64,000 bases of DNA, taken from contig NZ_KB908454.1 in NCBI RefSeq assembly GCF_000381965.1, forward strand, positions 221,724 to 285,723. The letters run 5' to 3'. This document shows positions 61,142 through 64,000 of the stretch, piece by piece; the stretch's first letter is position 1; each line of letters starts with the position of its first letter. The position numbers and the translations under genes are program-made. Below the pieces are notes generated by a model, which did no database searches, was not told the origin of the DNA, and saw only the letters and a program-made list of their open reading frames with translations. The DNA comes from Oceanimonas smirnovii ATCC BAA-899 (GTDB taxonomy: Bacteria; Pseudomonadota; Gammaproteobacteria; Enterobacterales; Aeromonadaceae).

Positions 61142-64000
61142 ATGAGCGTAGCGATAGCAGTGATCACCGAGGCTTCAGGCCAGGTAACCGCGAAATCTGC
61201 TGACGGTTCTGTTCGTCAGCTTTCTGTTGGCGATACTGTGTTCGCCGGCGAAACGTTAATTACCGGAGAGGGCGCTGAAGTGGCGCTGGATTTTGGTGAT
61301 AACGTGCCCATGTTGTTTGGTGAAAACCAGACCCTTCAGATGACGCCAAGCATGCAGTCAGCCGCAGAGCCTGCTACGCAAGAAAGTGCCTTGCTTGATC
61401 CCAGTGTTGAAGCAGTATTGGCTGCCCTGGAAAACGGCGATGATATTTTAGAAGAGCTTGAAGCACCTGCCGCAGGTATTGCCGGTGCGCCTTCTGGTGG
61501 CGGTGGTTCTTTTGTGTCGCTAACCCGAGTAGCCGAGCAGGTTGATCCTCAGTCATTTGAGTTTGGTATAGCCCCTGTAGATCCGTTTGAAGTTGAAGCC
61601 GGCGCAGCGGCCCCGGATGCAGAGCCTGATACCCTCGCAGTTGATGATCCGGAAGTGCCAGTGGATCCGGATGAGCCAGACGATACTGACGCCGATGCCG
61701 ATGCCGACGCAGATGCCGATGCTGACGCCGACGCTGACGCCGACGCTGATGCCGATGCAGACGCAGATGCAGATGCTGACGCGGATGCTGACGCTGATGC
61801 CGACGCGGACGCTGATGCCGATGCTGACGCTGACGCTGATGCGGATGCCGATGCTGACGCAGATGCGGACGCAGATGCTGATGCCGACGCCGACGCCGAC
61901 GCCGATGCTGACGCGGACGCCGACGCCGATGCTGATGCAGATGCAGACGCCGATGCGGATGCGGACGCCGATGCCGATGCTGATGCTGACGCCGATGCGG
62001 ATGCTGATGCCGATGCTGACGCCGATGCGGATGCGGATGCGGATGCGGATGCGGACGCCGATGCGGATGCCGACGCTGACGCAGATGCAGATGCTGATGC
62101 TGACGCAGATGCTGATGCCGACGCAGATGCGGACGCAGATGCTGATGCCGACGCAGATGCAGACGCCGACGCTGACGCGGATGCTGATGCCGATGCGGAT
62201 GCCGACGCTGATGCGGATGCTGACGCCGACGCGGATGCCGATGCTGACGCAGATGCTGACGCGGATGCAGATGCAGATGGGGATGCCGATGCAGACGCAG
62301 ATGCCGATGCTGACGCGGATGCCGATGCGGATGCTGACGCTGATGCAGACGCCGACGCCGACGCAGATGCCGATGCGGATGCTGATGCGGACGCTGACGC
62401 TGATGCGGATGCCGACGCCGACGCGGATGCTGATGCAGACGCCGACGCAGATGCCGACGCGGATGCCGACGCGGATGCCGACGCGGATGCCGACGCCGAC
62501 GCCGATGCAGACGCCGATGCAGACGCCGATGCGGATGCTGACGCCGATGCTGACGCCGATGCTGACGCGGACGCTGACGCTGACGCGGACGCAGATGCTG
62601 ACGCGGATGCGGATGCTGATGCGGACGCAGATGCAGATGCTGACGCGGATGCGGATGCGGATGCTGATGCGGACGCCGACGCCGATGCTGACGCGGATGC
62701 TGACGCTGACGCTGACGCTGACGCTGATGCGGATGCCGATGCTGATGCGGACGCTGATGCCGACGCCGACGCCGATGCTGACGCGGATGCGGATGCTGAT
62801 GCGGACGCAGATGCTGATGCCGACGCTGATGCTGATGCTGACGCCGACGCAGATGCCGACGCAGATGCCGACGCGGACGCTGATGCGGATGCCGATGCTG
62901 ACGCCGACGCGGATGCTGATGCTGACGCCGATGCGGATGCTGATGCCGATGCTGACGCCGATGCGGATGCGGACGCCGATGCGGATGCGGACGCCGATGC
63001 GGATGCCGATGCTGACGCCGATGCGGACGCTGATGCGGACGCCGATGCGGATGCTGATGCCGATGCCGACGCGGATGCTGACGCCGACGCCGATGCGGAT
63101 GCCGACGCTGACGCAGATGCAGATGCAGATGCTGATGCTGACGCAGACGCCGATGCTGACGCCGATGCTGACGCCGATGCGGATGCTGACGCTGATGCGG
63201 ATGCTGACGCTGATGCGGATGCCGATGCGGATGCCGATGCAGACGCGGATGCCGATGCCGACGCAGATGCCGATGCGGATGCGGATGCGGACGCCGATGC
63301 CGATGCTGATGCAGATGCTGATGCCGATGCTGATGCCGATGCTGACGCCGATGCGGATGCCGACGCAGATGCTGACGCGGATGCTGACGCCGATGCGGAT
63401 GCCGACGCTGATGCCGACGCAGACGCCGATGCGGATGCCGATGCGGATGCCGATGCAGACGCGGATGCCGATGCCGATGCCGACGCAGATGCTGATGCGG
63501 ACGCGGATGCCGATGCCGACGCCGATGCGGACGCCGACGCAGATACCGACGCGGATGCGGATGCCGACGCGGATGCTGACGCGGATGCCGATGCGGATGC
63601 TGACGCGGATGCCGATGCCGACGCGGATGCTGACGCCGATGCCGACGCGGATGCTGACGCCGATGCCGATGCCGATGCGGATGCCGATGCCGACGCGGAT
63701 GCTGATGCCGATGCTGACGCCGACGCAGACGCGGATGCTGACGCCGACGCAGATGCAGATGCGGATGCGGATGCTGATAGTGATACCGATGATGAAGGTG
63801 ATACAGATCCTTCCACCGACGGTGAGTCAGACGGCGGCGAGTCGGATGATGACAAGTCGGACGGCGGCGAGTCGGACGATGACAAGTCAGACGGTGGTAA
63901 ATCGGACGGTGACAAGTCGGACGATGACAAGTCGGACGGCGGCGAGTCGGACGATGACAAGTCAGACGGTGGTAAATCGGATGATGACAAGTCAGACGGT
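61142..64000 (+). CDS. LapA-type giant adhesin, N-terminal part (3' truncated by window end)
   Basis: The frame is open for 953 codons to the last base. Residues 1-125 form a LapA-type retention module ([16 protein letters not shown], then [19 protein letters not shown]) with Pro109-Ala110-Ala111-Gly112, matching the di-alanine LapG site, followed by a Gly-rich hinge (SGGGGS). After an acidic linker, residues 183-878 are 348 nearly perfect Asp-Ala dipeptides, with only one Gly and one Thr replacement noted. Then Ser/Asp/Gly/Lys repeats (SDDDKSDGG type) begin and reach the window end. RTX repeats and a secretion signal are expected further on. It is divergent from its predicted type I exporter, and LapG/LapD lie nearby. 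Anchored by its N-terminus in the TolC-like channel, it would mediate surface attachment and biofilm. Confidence 0.9.
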   Translation, partial: MSVAIAVITEASGQVTAKSADGSVRQLSVGDTVFAGETLITGEGAEVALDFGDNVPMLFGENQTLQMTPSMQSAAEPATQESALLDPSVEAVLAALENGDDILEELEAPAAGIAGAPSGGGGSFVSLTRVAEQVDPQSFEFGIAPVDPFEVEAGAAAPDAEPDTLAVDDPEVPVDPDEPDDTDADADADADADADADADADADADADADADADADADADADADADADADADADADADADADADADADADADADADADADADADADADADADADADADADADADADADADADADADADADADADADADADADADADADADADADADADADADADADADADADADADADADADADADADADADADADADADADADADADADGDADADADADADADADADADADADADADADADADADADADADADADADADADADADADADADADADADADADADADADADADADADADADADADADADADADADADADADADADADADADADADADADADADADADADADADADADADADADADADADADADADADADADADADADADADADADADADADADADADADADADADADADADADADADADADADADADADADADADADADADADADADADADADADADADADADADADADADADADADADADADADADADADADADADADADADADADADADADADADADADADADADADADADADADADADADADADADADADADADADADADADADADADADADADADADADADADADADADADADADADADADADADADADADADADADADTDADADADADADADADADADADADADADADADADADADADADADADADADADADADADADADADADADADADADADADSDTDDEGDTDPSTDGESDGGESDDDKSDGGESDDDKSDGGKSDGDKSDDDKSDGGESDDDKSDGGKSDDDKSDG
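61688..63775 (+). repeat. Asp-Ala codon repeat tract (about 348 units of six bases)
   Basis: The sequence is (GAY GCN)n over 2088 bases, in one frame throughout. GAT and GAC alternate irregularly and all four Ala codons are used, so the protein repeat is near perfect while the DNA repeat is not. One unit reads Asp-Gly (62279-62281, GGG) and one Asp-Thr (63544-63546, ACC). The antisense strand shows an open (Ser-Ala)n frame as a by-product. Confidence 0.95.

Noticed and set aside
61549..63990. 813-codon minus-strand frame encoding poly(Ser-Ala)
   Set aside because: It is the antisense reading of the Asp-Ala codon repeat. The plus frame has a proper start, a recognisable retention module and operon context; the minus frame has none.

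Overview
The window looks like a chromosomal segment from a marine member of the Aeromonadaceae (Oceanimonas/Oceanisphaera/Zobellella/Aeromonas-like). This rests on gene content: a secretin and S-layer-like locus followed by a Wzt/AbcA-type ATPase as in Aeromonas, a CIO-type bd oxidase, and a lap adhesin system. No rRNA gene is present to settle the genus. Genes are dense, starts often overlap upstream stops, and no tRNA, rRNA, CRISPR array or insertion sequence was seen.

Positions 1-16000 form a cell-surface region. It opens with the end of a type II secretion-like operon (PilO/GspM-like, GspC/PilP-like, lipoprotein secretin) whose last gene, a sulfotransferase, overlaps the secretin stop. 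Next is a strongly expressed-looking, cysteine-free exported protein (putative S-layer subunit) behind a strong promoter and a long leader. A Wzt/AbcA-like ATPase without a Wzm partner follows, then a second sulfotransferase, a 1026-residue sulfotransferase/coiled-coil/glycosyltransferase fusion, a GT2 enzyme, a polyprenyl-phosphate sugar-1-phosphate transferase, an O-antigen ligase and GalE. Together they suggest a secreted surface layer and a sulfated, lipid-linked polysaccharide.

Positions 16000-28600 hold a YjeH-like exporter with a divergent Lrp regulator, helicase IV, and a DUF559 gene bracketed by GC-rich palindromic repeats. Next come 4-hydroxyphenylpyruvate dioxygenase and an NSS transporter, each preceded by a TyrR-box-like site, then a chemoreceptor and a histidine kinase/sigma-54 response regulator pair. 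Positions 28600-36000 hold a cyanide-insensitive-type bd oxidase operon with a small ORF at each end, behind an excellent sigma-54 promoter match and divergent from the two-component pair. A hybrid kinase and a REC-EAL phosphodiesterase follow.

Positions 36000-46900 carry metabolism: an NhaC-family antiporter, putrescine catabolism (puuA divergent from puuDRCB with PuuR-like sites between), phenylalanine hydroxylation (phhAB), NAD salvage (pncA-pncB) and a DUF2750 protein. Positions 47000-52200 are a six-gene operon: an ABC importer plus a cytosolic phosphodiesterase-like enzyme and a HAD phosphatase, probably for an organophosphate.

Positions 52400-64000 are a complete Lap-type adhesin system: LapG protease, LapD c-di-GMP receptor, a LuxR-type regulator, type I secretion ABC/HlyD/TolC genes, and divergently the start of a giant adhesin. 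The adhesin has an N-terminal retention module with a Pro-Ala-Ala-Gly LapG-site candidate and about 348 consecutive Asp-Ala dipeptides, and it runs off the end of the window.
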